Shown here: positions 1-11,300 of the stretch, one piece after another
Layout of the letters: each line of letters starts with the position of its first letter
Position numbering within the stretch: the stretch's first letter is position 1
Assembly (NCBI RefSeq): GCF_000005505.3
Contig: NC_016132.3
Coordinates: forward strand, 54,698,914-54,762,913
DNA length: 64,000 bases
Source: Brachypodium distachyon
Taxonomy: Eukaryota; Streptophyta; Magnoliopsida; Poales; Poaceae
Direction: 5' to 3'
Translations under genes and position numbers: made by a program
Notes under the pieces: model-generated
Seen by the model: only the letters and a program-made list of their open reading frames with translations
Databases searched by the model: none
Told to the model about the DNA's origin: nothing

Positions 1-217
1 ACCTTGTCCTTCATAAGCATAGGGCTTATAATATAAAATGAGGTATTGAGTCATACCACTAAATGAGAGGGATCATCCCATGATAGACCAACCCATAATG
101 GATGACGTGATCACTCAAGCCAAACATCCCATGTCAACTGCACAAACACCAAAAGTGAAGTTATTTCATGCTACACTATCATATTATATTCCTCATTTAA
201 ATATTTAGTACTTGCAG

Positions 218-3200
218 ATGCATATGCAAAACTTTGTTGCAAAATAGTTAACATGATGAAGGATGCAAAATTATACTATCCACAAGGAGGTCCCATAATC
301 ATATCGCAGGTCAGTTAAACTAATTTCAATTGGACAGTACTTGTCCTTCGAGATCTGTATCACATGATTTTTTATGAAACCTTGGAAATTTAATTTGCAG
401 ATTGAGAATGAATATAAGCTGGTTGAGGCAGCATTCCATTCAAGGGGACCACCTTATGTTCAGTGGGCAGCAGCAATGGCTGTAAACCTCCAGACAGGTG
501 TTCCATGGATGATGTGCAAGCAGGATGATGCCCCAGATCCAATTGTCAGTGCCCTTTCTTATTCTATCATGCATGATTACAAACTTCCCAATCTAACCAG
601 TATAACACATATTGCGAGGCTAGATTAATACCTGCAATGGCCTCATCTGCGGGGAAACATTTCTTGGGCCGAATTCGCTTAACAAGCCCGCTTTATGGAC
701 AGAAAATTGGACATCTCGGTGCGCAACAAACATTCCGCTTTTCTTTCTGAGCATCTTTCACGTCCCAAGTGGTAATGGCCTAACACGCAAGTTTCTCTGC
801 ATACAGCTATCCTTTATATGGTCAAGACCCAAGATTCAGATCAGCAGCAGATCTTGCTTTTGCAGTTGCACTTTTTATAGCAAGAAAAAATGGGAGCTTT
901 GTAAATTATTACATGGTACAACCTAAGCAACTCTGGAACTTTAAGAAACTGTCCTAACATCTCCCAGTAATTTTTATTTTTGTGACCTCATATGGTTACG
1001 GATTATGATGCAGTACCATGGTGGAACAAACTTTGGGAGGTTTGCATCGTCCTACGTGACAACAAGCTACTATGACGGAGCTCCGCTTGATGAATATGGC
1101 AAGTATTTCTTTCCTTTCACGATAGGCATTACATCTTCTAAATGCAACTATTTCAAACTTTTGTTGTATGAAAATATCATAACACGAGCTTAGTCTACCA
1201 GGAAGGCAAAATCCATTAGAGCATGTAGCATGTATAGTAAGCAACTCGTGACATCAATAAGAGATCTTGAGAACACTCTACTTTAGAAAAATCATAGTTC
1301 ACTATTATGTATATTGAACTAATAGGTATACATCGATCCAGGCTTAATTTGGCAATCAACTTGGTCTCATCTCAGAGAATTACATGCTGCGGTAAAGCAA
1401 TCTGAAGAACCACTACTTTCAGGAGCATATACTAATTATTCATTTGGTCAACAACAAGAGGTGAACTTGTGTGGAGAACAGAACTAGGTATACTTTATTT
1501 TCAGTAAAATCCCATTGATCTAAGCGACTAATTTTTGGTGTACTACAGGGGCATGTTTTTGAAACTGAGTCCAATTGCGTGGCTTTCCTAGTAAACTTGG
1601 ACAAGCATAAAACATCAAACATCCAATTTGGCGGAGCATAATTCCAGCTAGCTCCTAAATCGATAAGTATCCTCTCAGATTGCAGGAGAGTAATATTTGA
1701 AACAGCCAAGGTGAGCCAGCTACATTCAAGTCTTCAGTCACTGAAGAACTGAAAGAAGTGCTTTATTCATCAAAAAAATTCTGTTGGCAGATAAATGCAC
1801 AACATGGTTTAAGAACAGCGCAAGTAGTCCAGACTCTGAATGGTGTTGATAGCTGGAAAATATTCAAAGAACCTATTCCTCTGGCAATAAATAATGCAAC
1901 ACACACTGGAAATCGGCTTTTCGAACATCTCTCAACTACAAAAGATGAAACAGATTATCTTTGGTACATCGCTGGGTAGGATGACTTCAGTTTGATTATA
2001 TTTTTTAATGTTTCATTGTTACCATCAGTTTCTAATACTTCCTCCTGCCCACACATTAATCATAAAATATGGAAATCATGCAGATATGATTATAGATCAA
2101 ATGGGTATAGGCAGGCAGTGCTTCATGCGGAGTCACAAGCCCATCTTTTACATGCTTATATCAACAATGATTATGTAGGTAAGGACAAAAGTACTCTCTC
2201 AGTGCAGTTGATAGAAGCACGGACAAAATTCTTCCACTATTCCCTACTCCACAGTCACATATTCACTCTGTTTGCTATCTTCTTCTATATGTGATCAGGT
2301 ACTGTTCATGGGAGTCATGATGGACCAAGAAGTATCATTCTAAAGACACCTATTACACTAAGGGAAGGACCAAACTCCATATCACTGCTAAGCGTCATGG
2401 TTGGATCACCAGTAGGACTTCCACTTAATTCTATAGACTATCATATACAAATATAATGCAAATAAATAAATAAATCAAGGCGAGCATGAGTTGCCATCTA
2501 ACTGTTAGCCATCAGGCAGCAGTGCAGTGCAAAAAATGCATGGGTAGAGCCATGGTGAGTGTTAAATTATACTCCCTCCGTTCCATAATTCTTGTCGAAA
2601 TATTACATGTATCTAGACGCTTTTCAGGAATAGATACATCCATATTTGGGCAAATTTGAGACAAGAATTATGGAACGAGAGCGAGTACAATGGTAATTAT
2701 GTTAGTTATTCCCTCCGATCCATATCAGCGACAATTAATATGGATTGTACAGAATAAATGCTCAACCATAATTCTAAGAGACAAAAAACACATAACGAAT
2801 AGAGATTGCAAAGATAGCTTAACCAAGAAACAAGTTCACTAGAAAATTAATTTTCCTGTTTCTGAACTAAATTCAGTTCACTAAAAGATATATTTTGTGT
2901 GTGAACAAAACACATCACCCCATTTGTTTTCTAAACTAAAATCAGTTTACATGAATGCTTGCAATCCTAAACAAACCATTTCATCAGCTATGACTAACAA
3001 ATATACCCAGAAAACTGAAGGACTATAGATGAGTATTAAACACCTCTTTTATGAAATAAGGTATCTACTATTTGCTATTACTTGAGTTTTTATTTAACAA
3101 ATAAAAGGACTCTGGGGCTTACATGGAGCGAAGAACCTTTGGAGTTCGTAAAGTGAGCATACAACAGGGACATCGGAAATCACATTCTCTGAACAATGAA

Positions 3201-4282
3201 CTGTGGAAACACCAAGTAAATCCAAGGTCAACGCTCATTCTGAATTGAAAGATCAATCTCAGATGTCCATTTTCAAGCAACTACACTGTGTGCAGGTTGG
3301 CTTATCTGGAGAAATGAACAAAATCTACACACCTGAAGGGTCATCTCGTGCTCAATGGACTGCCATTGATAAGCCCATGCCTCTTCCACTTATATGGTAC
3401 AAGGTACAACGAATGCACATAAGTCTTGAACTCCTGATAGACTTCAATCGCATGTTCAATCCACAGGACGGTAACTGACAGTTGGGACAATTTGTTCATG
3501 TTTGCTGCAGACAACATTTGACGCACCATGGGGGAGTGACCCAGTCACTCTGAACCTCAGCAGTATGGGGAAGGGTGAGGTGTGGATCAACGGAGAGAGC
3601 ATCGGACGGTACTGGGTCTCCTACAAAACCCCTAACGGACAACCATCCCAGTCCTTGTCAGTAGTAGAGATAGTTCCTATTCATAATACAGACTGTTTTG
3701 TTGAACCCGTAATGAACCAATAATCAATGTCAAATTTCTTTGTCTTCTTTAAAAGGTACCACATACCACAATACTTTCTGAGACCTGGAGAGAACACCCT
3801 CGTCCTCATCGAGGAAATGGGTGGTGACCCGCTACAGATAACTGTAAATACAATGTCAGTTACAAGAGTATATAGTAGTGTGAATGAGTTATCTACTCCG
3901 TCACTCTTGTCACGCAAAAAGCACCCAGCAGTACGCCTCCGGTGCCAGCAAGGTAAGCACATCACAGATATTGAGTTTGCGAGCTACGGGAATCCCGTTG
4001 AAGGTTGCAGAGGCTCTGGCAGCAGCTGCCTTGGGAGTTGCCATGCAGAAACAACCGAATTTGTCATAAAGGATGTAATTTTTTCTGCCTCTCAAGAAGT
4101 TGCTGCTAATATCATAATGCACTATCCTATTGCCACTACAATCCTAATAACCAAGTGTTTGTTTTTGTCAGGCATGCCTTGGCAGAAGGAAGTGCGCTAT
4201 TCCAGTACGGCCTGCCAAGTTCGGAGGCGACCCGTGAACCGGAATCGAAAAATCCCTTTCAGTTGTGGCAAGCTGTGGATGA
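218..4282 (+). pseudogene. Beta-galactosidase (GH35) pseudogene, 5' end outside window
   Basis: Fifteen exons can be placed by homology: 218-309, 401-544, 624-718, 807-915, 1014-1098, 1342-1460, 1549-1710, 1791-1975, 2084-2178, 2299-2411, 3108-3215, 3296-3403, 3511-3656, 3756-4074, 4172-4282. They encode the plant GH35 fold (IENEY with the acid/base Glu; WTENW with the nucleophile Glu; [15 protein letters not shown]) and a C-terminal SUEL-type lectin domain. Three lesions break it. Exon 218-309 is 92 nt where the matching exon of the downstream gene is 93, so one A is missing near 241-244 and TAG follows. TAA at 1639-1641 is in frame. TGA at 4235-4237 replaces a conserved Cys near the C-terminus. 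All other splice sites look usable, so decay is recent. Bases 1-217 are the preceding intron. An intact enzyme of this family would be a secreted cell-wall galactosidase. It is not a local copy of the next gene: active-site neighbourhoods differ ([12 protein letters not shown] against [11 protein letters not shown]). Confidence 0.88.
2572..2685. mobile_element. Stowaway-type MITE inside pseudogene intron
   Basis: The element begins CTCCCTCCG, ends in a decayed inverted match (GAGAGCGAG) and is flanked by TA on both sides. Its ends fold on each other over about 25 bp. The interior (TCTAGACGC, TACATCCATATTTGG) is shared with the elements at 17006, 22114 and 50340. It lies in the ~700 bp intron 2412-3107. 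Just downstream, about 2708-2750, is a fragment of a second element starting CCCTCCGATCC. Confidence 0.8.
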
Positions 4283-5771
4283 GTAAGAGCAAGAGCGGCA
4301 TTTCTAGGCTCATGCTGTGATTAACCAACATTCTATGTGCACGAATTTGCTGTCACAAGGTACAGTTATTGTACCAAAACACAGGGTATGTACAGATATA
4401 ACAGTATTCTTTAGCCAGTATACAACTGTTTAGGACAACTTAAGCGTACCAATATCACTGAAGAAATAGAAATTTGTTTGACTCTGCGAGAGAAGGCAAG
4501 CCTATCCCTTCTCATCTAATCGCGTTCATCCCCTGGAAAGGATGAATTCGAAGGAATTAGAAGAGAGTAACCCAGCTTCACCGCGGCATCGGATTGTAGT
4601 TTGCCTAATTTGCGAATGTCGGGTGGTGGCAGTACGTACCCGCGTGTAGCCTCCTTGCCCGTCCGGTTGTGAATGGTGAATGGCGACGGCGATCAACGAG
4701 GCGGTTGGAAATCTATACATCGCTACCCGGGCAGGCCTCCGCGCCCGCCGCCGCCGTCGGATGCGACGCGATGTTTGGCTATCAGGCCGCCCCCCTCCGA
4801 CGCACAGTCAGCCGATGACCCGGACGGCGGCCCTGGTCTAGAGTCTAGGCCCGCCCAGGTCCGCCCGTGGAATGGCTGCTTTCTCTCTAGGCCTGATTGG
4901 AAGGATTTTAAAAACACTTGGCCCAAATCTAGCCTGAAGAGAAGAAGAGAAATGCATTTTGGTAGAGATAAGTCGATTTTACAAATCATGAACTAACCAA
5001 AATTTAATACCGGTCATAGCACAACCTCACTTTTAATACCGTCTAAATTACTCGTGACGAAAATGGTTTTCAACGAGTAAAGTACCTTAAAATTATAGAC
5101 CAAGTCCGAAATAAACCAATAAACCCTAAATAATCAATTCCTGAAATCAGCACCGTATCCTTGTTGACCCAGTTTAGTCTCGACCTTCAAGAACCAAATC
5201 CTGTTTGAGAGAGCGGAACTACCGACAAGATAGACAAATCTCGATATTTTTATCCAAAAATCCATTGAACTAGAAGATAACTTAGATTGTGATAATTTTA
5301 GCAAAAAAATATTAGGAGAAAAATAGATGTCTTCATTTTCTTCAATGCCACACACGCGCAGGTGTCCATACAGCTGTGCGCATGCGCCGGGTGTTTGTGT
5401 CATTTCACGGTTAAAAGCAGAAAAGTGTAAATCGATCAAGGTGTCCAATTAAACGAAGCAAATTATCAAAGACATGCTATTATTGTGATAATTTGTTAGC
5501 TAAGTTACTCAACAAATTACAAATCGGGAATTATATTGAACGAACGTTCGCTGGGAGGTCTCCTCGCGCGACGTGCTTCTTTCGGCGATTTTCTCGCGCG
5601 ACGACCCTGCCGATGCAGCGAATACGGTCCGTGCTTGCATGGCCGCGCGACATACGTGCTCCAGCGCAGCTAGCTGCTGCTTGCACGCACGCATACATGC
5701 ACCTTTTTGTTTCTAGGCATCATTAAAAGTGAAAAAAGACTGCTAGCTGCACAAAATAATATACCGAGTTG
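4283..5771. other. Intergenic, no gene seen
   Basis: This is 3' flank of the beta-galactosidase pseudogene. A GC-rich patch lies at about 4680-4880. Reading frames here are short, overlapping and without recognisable domains. I see no RNA gene. Confidence 0.5.
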
Positions 5772-5932
5772 ATTTCTGAAAATTAAAATGGTTTGTCGCT
5801 CAAATCATCGCTCCATCCGCAGTCTCTTTTCACCGTTGAAATTGTTTCGATAAGAGATTCAAATCTAATCTCATTAGGATATGTTTTGACAAAAAGAAAT
5901 TAGACATTTTTGTTACCATGCGATAATGCATA

Positions 5933-6004
5933 CTCCCTCCATCCCAAATTAACTAACGTGGATTTGTATAAGAATCCACGTCAGTTAATTAGGGACGGAG
6001 GGAG
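5933..6004. mobile_element. Short Stowaway-like hairpin MITE
   Basis: A 72 bp near-perfect palindrome starts CTCCCTCC and ends GGAGGGAG, flanked by TA at 5931-5932 and 6005-6006. The arms share AATTAACTAACGTGGATT with few mismatches around a short loop. It is nested within the larger inverted-repeat element. Confidence 0.85.
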
Positions 6005-6104
6005 TATAAGGCACCATACTACTTTAAAAAATGTCACCACGTGATGACTTAGTGCTAACATAGTGGTCACTTCATATATTATAATATGGTAATTTCCACA
6101 CATA

Positions 6105-7025
6105 AAGCATATCATCCTATTTTGTATGGAGTTACTCCGTGGTAGTGTTTGTTAATATTGGGGATGGCAACTTGATATATTATCAGGTGGCAACTTCGTA
6201 TATATTGGGATACTAACTTTACTGCACAAATCGCCATCCTATTTTGTACAGAGTTACCCCGTGGTATTTGTCAATATCGGGGATGGCAACTTGATATATT
6301 ATCAGGTGGCAACTTCGTATACATTGGGATGCTAACTTTACTACACAAATCACCATCATATTTGTACAGAGTTACCCCGTGGTATTTGTTAATATCGGAG
6401 ATGGCAACTTGATATATATATTATCGGGTGGCAATTTCGTATATATTGGGATGCTAACTTTACTGCACAAATCACCATCATATTTGTACAGAGTTACCCC
6501 GTGGTATTTGTTAACATCGGGGATGACAACATGATATATAATCGGACGGCAACTTCATATATATTGGGATACTAACTTTATTCCATAAGTCACCATTCTA
6601 TTTTGTATGAAGTTACCCCGTGGTATTTCTTAATATCAAGGATGGAAACTTAATATATTATCGGGCGGCAACTTCATATATATTGGGATGCTATCTATCA
6701 CCATCTTATTTTGTATGGAGTTATCCTATGGTATTTGTTAATATCAGAGATGGCACCTTGATATATTATCGAGCGGCAATTTCATATATATGAGATGCTA
6801 ACATTACTGCACAAATCACCTTGTATAGAGTTATCGCGGTATTTGTTAATACCAAGGATGGCGACTTGATAAATTATCAGGTGACGATTTCATATATATT
6901 GGGATGCTAACTTTATTGCACAAACTAACATCCCATGTTGTATGCCGTATGTAGTTAACTTACGCCCCGTGATAACTTGTTATGAGAAGAGTGACAACTT
7001 GATATATTAATGGGTGGTAATTTGA
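6105..7025. repeat. Minisatellite, about 8 degenerate copies of a ~119 bp unit
   Basis: Each unit carries the ordered blocks TTTGTA, GTTACCCCGTGG, TATTTGTTAATATC, GATGGCAACTTGATATATTATC, GGCAACTTC and GGGATGCTAACTTTA. The GTTAC block recurs near 6131, 6253, 6371, 6493, 6612, 6720, 6830 and 6954, a spacing of 108-124 bp. The first copies are most alike and the last three are shortened and divergent. There is no coding potential. Confidence 0.9.
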
Positions 7026-7165
7026 AGACAAAATTATTTTTTATCGAAACACATCCATATGATATCTAGTGTTGAAGATTTTGTCGAGACGAAACTAACT
7101 ACGAAGATGGATTCTAAATCGGATATACGGTTGAAGAGTTATACCATTTTGAAATTTCAAATTTA

Positions 7166-8283
7166 AAAAACATGCGCATGTATTACTCCGTACATGGCTA
7201 CATGCTATCATCGATCGTACATGCGCTGCCTGCATGCCTGCCCTCCGAGCCGTCCGCGCGCTGGAGCCAGCCGCGCTATTCGTGTCCATTACAAATTTTA
7301 AACGTAATGTCAGCAATCCCATTCTCTCCAAAGGTGTTTGATCCGAAGGTTGAGATAAGACGGGATTAATAAAGACAAGATGTTGATTTAAAGGATTATA
7401 AAATTTCAGAATTGGTCCAGTAGGCCAAGGTTTTAATATGTACTTTACTCATTTGACATACGTGATAGGTTTGGGCTAAAATAGGTTTTAGTGTCTTTGC
7501 CCCACCTATTATTGATAATACAGCTTTTACTACATCCAATACAACAATTGAATTTAATTTGGTTTAACGCCACGTCACCTGTGTCATTCGATTCCTAGTT
7601 ATAAATGGGCCGTGTCCATTTCCGTTACCTTTTCATATTACTGCGTCTTCTTCATGCCACGTTTCCTCTCTCGAAGAGTCAAACGACGAGTATTCTCTGA
7701 ATTAAGTCTTGTGAGGCTGACAAGTGGGTCAACCAACCGTGGGATCCACGTTTCAGCCTCACACAGGTGACTTAGGAAAATCCACACCGAGAATCAAAGT
7801 CTTGAAACGGGACGGAGTCTACCGCCGAAGCAGTGGGTCCCTGGCAGGCCGGCAGGGCATGGTCGTTGGACTGCTCGCTGCTCTTCCGACCGGAGTCACA
7901 TGCGCCGCGACGCCGACTCGCTCGGTCGCTCCCCGGTTCCCGGTTCCTCCCACCCCCACGCGTCTCTGAAGTCCTCTCGCATCCTCTGCGCACGCCAAAC
8001 CGAAGCACCAGCTCTGGGCTGTGGCCGACCGGGGCCAAGGGTCCGGAGGAATGTGAAAGCGAAACTGGGCAGCTGCCCTGCCACGGCACACCGCCAAGAG
8101 AGGGAGAGGTGCCGCAGTCAATCCGTCGTCGAGGCGAAACACCAGCAATTCAAACACCAGTCTCCGTGCAATAATTTCCGAGCAGATCGCTCTCGTCCTC
8201 CCTCCCCGCCCCAACGCCACGGCGCGGCGTCTCACGCTCTCTCGGGTCTCTCCCCCCTTTAACCCTGACGCACTGCCACTCGC
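7166..8283. other. Upstream region of the intact beta-galactosidase gene
   Basis: AT-rich to about 7700, then strongly GC-rich to the gene. The GC-rich part has overlapping frames on both strands, which reflects base composition and not genes. No separate feature is recognised. Confidence 0.4.
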
Positions 8284-8291
8284 TATTTATA
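8284..8291 (+). promoter_or_regulatory. Likely TATA box of the beta-galactosidase gene
   Basis: TATTTATA stands 63 bp before the start codon in an otherwise GC-rich stretch. That spacing predicts a short leader of about 30-40 nt. There is no competing TATA motif nearby. Confidence 0.5.
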
Positions 8292-8353
8292 CCACTACCA
8301 CCACCGCCGGACCGTACACACAAGGCCACCACCTCGACGGCTCGACTGCAGCC

Positions 8354-11300
8354 ATGGCCGCCGCCCCCGTTCGGTTCCTTCCGTTGCTGCTGCCGCTGCT
8401 GCTTCCGTTGCTCCTCCTCCTCGTCGCCGCCGCCGCCGACTCCGGTGTGACGTACGACGGCCGCTCCCTCATCATCTCCGGCCGCCGCCGCCTCCTCATC
8501 TCCACATCCATCCACTACCCGCGCAGCGTCCCCGCGGTACGCCCCTGCGCTCCTCACCCAGCACTTGCATTAACATTACATTAGTAGGAGAAGACAGTAC
8601 TAATAACCTTTGCTCGTTGCGCCTGCGCGTGCTCGCAGATGTGGCCCAAGCTGGTGGCCGAAGCCAAGGACGGCGGCGCCGACTGCATCGAGACCTACGT
8701 GTTCTGGAACGGCCACGAGACCGCCCCCGGCGAGGTCCGTCCGCCCGCCTGCCGCGCGCGCGTCGCTTCAAATTTTTGTCCCGCATTTTTAGTCTGTTCG
8801 TCACAGACTGTGGGGGGTTTTCATGTTTGCGATTGGTGAATGGGTTGTTGCAGTACTACTTCGAGGACCGGTTCGATCTGGTGCGGTTCGCCAAGGTCGT
8901 CAAGGACGCCGGGCTCTACTTGATGCTGCGCATCGGGCCCTTCGTTGCCGCCGAGTGGAACTTCGGGTCCGCAGTCCCCTTCCTCTCGTTTACGGTTGTG
9001 GTTTTACGGTTACGAACTTACGATAGGTTGTGGTTAGTACGTAATTGTCGTGGTTTCATTCCTGTGCCGTATGGGTTTGTTTGTTTGTGTTTGGGGTTTT
9101 CAGGGGCGTGCCGGTGTGGCTGCATTACATTCCTGGGGCAGTATTCCGGACGAACAACGAGCCGTTCAAGGTGAGGGTGGCTATGAATTCTGTCTGGCGT
9201 TTTGCGGCAAGCTTGCCTGTTTGCCTGATAATCCGGAACATATTTTTTCTGATGTAGTCTCATATGAAGAGCTTCACGACGAAAATTGTGGACATGATGA
9301 AGAGAGAGCGGTTTTTTGCTTCCCAGGGTGGGCACATCATCCTAGCTCAGGTCAACTTTAAGATCGATGTTCCTCACAATGACAGGTAACAGGTTTAGAT
9401 TATCTGGAGCTTAATTGTTGCATGGCAGATTGAAAATGAGTATGGAGATACTGAACAAGCTTATGGGGCTGACGGAAAGGCATATGCAATGTGGGCTGCT
9501 AGTATGGCTCTGGCTCAGAACACCGGCGTCCCTTGGATCATGTGCCAGCAGTATGATGCTCCTGAACATGTGGTCAGTACTCCAATTCCCTCTGTTTTAG
9601 GAAATGGATGGCATCATCAAACATACTACCACTCAAATTGCCACGTTTGTCATCAATTTTTTGATAGAGTTAGTGACTGAGACAACTGCAATAATTTCTT
9701 TGCTAACATTGTGTTTGATGAATGATGGCTTGCTCCTGAAATTGTGTGTTCAAATTGAGAGCCACTACGATAGGGGAAAACAAGACTAAAGGACAGAAAA
9801 TTGGTAGTTGCAACTTTGCCATTAAGGACTCCAAAGTATAGAAATGTTGCTGCTCCCAGGACTATACATGCACACTTCACAAATATTCATGGTTCTTGGC
9901 ATATATACATGCATGCACTTTGTAGTTGATAGTCGATACATACGAATCTGCAGTAGAGTTTTTAGCAGATGGAGTAAAGATCTTTTTTGGCTGATCTATT
10001 CATCGATGATATTGGCATTTGCAGATAAACACATGTAATTCATTCTATTGTGACCAATTCAAGACAAATTCACCAACCAAGCCAAAAATTTGGACAGAGA
10101 ATTGGCCTGGATGGTAATTGTACCTGTCACGCTTCCATTCGCAACCGATTACAATTTATAGTTACTTCTATTATTGTTGCACAATATGGACGAAATGTTG
10201 TCCATCATTTTTCTCTCCATTATTATCAAATTGAAAGGAAATAATCTCTTGCTTCTTTTTATTTCCATTTTTGTTTAGGTTCCAGACTTTTGGTGAAAGT
10301 AACCCCCACAGACCCCCTGAGGATGTTGCATTTTCTGTTGCACGTTTTTTTCAGAAAGGTGGCAGCGTTCAGAATTACTATGTGGTATTGCCTTGCGCAC
10401 AGTTCATATTCTGACTTGATTCTCAAACAAATAAATCATATTCTAACTTTACAAAGGGTCACGCGTCTCATATTCTGACCTGACAAAGATACACTGTTGT
10501 TTATCTGCTGTTAATTACAGTCAATTATCTGAGACCATATTATGTCAGTAGTGTAACTGATGATAATTTCATCCTACTAATTTGACCAAGTCTTCGTTAT
10601 GTTCTTGAAGTACCATGGTGGAACAAACTTTGGTCGCACTACTGGAGGGCCATTTATTACTACTAGCTATGACTATGATGCACCGATTGATGAATATGGT
10701 CAGGCTCTATTGCACTTATAGATCCACCAATAATCTTTTGCTTAGATCCATTTTAAAATTGTTAATTGATCCGAATTTCAGGCCTTACGAGGCTTCCAAA
10801 ATGGGCACATCTGAGGGACCTCCACAAATCAATAAAATTGTGCGAACATAGCCTGCTCTATGGCAACTTAACGTCACTTTCTCTTGGGACTAAACAAGAG
10901 GTAAGCTTTATGGTCTTCCATTGGGTGGTTATAATTTATAAGCCTGGGCTCTTTTCTTCTAGAAATAAGTAAAACCCATCTCTGTTGTAAATAGCACCTT
11001 ATGCTTACATGATACATGCTGCTTTATAGGTCACTGTAAATCAACCTCAACCTGTGTGTTCCTGCACACCACCATTGCCCTTTTTCATATTCCACTGGAA
11101 ATTAATAGTTTAAACTTTTCTTTGCAGGCTGATGTTTACACTGATCACTCAGGAGGATGTGTTGCATTCCTAGCTAACATTGACCCAGAAAATGACACAG
11201 TTGTCACTTTCAGGAGCAGACAATATGATCTTCCAGCTTGGTCAGTCAGCATCCTACCTGATTGCAAGAATGCGGTTTTCAACACTGCAAAGGTATTCAA

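Larger units (their letters stand above)
5772..7165. mobile_element. Long inverted-repeat element, possibly Mutator-like, non-autonomous
   Basis: Two arms of roughly 125 bp are imperfect reverse complements: about 5772-5895 and about 7040-7165. Shared blocks, read inward from each end, include AAAATGGT, TCAA, ATCC, GTTTCGATAA and GACAAAA. They enclose a small Stowaway element and a minisatellite, and no transposase frame. Long degenerate arms with arbitrary non-coding filling resemble non-autonomous Mutator-like elements. I could not identify a 9-10 bp target duplication, so the exact ends and the class are uncertain. Confidence 0.5.

Noticed and set aside
6105..7025. CRISPR-like array
   Set aside because: Units of ~119 bp are contiguous and degenerate, with no constant short repeat and unique spacers; the genome is plant nuclear.
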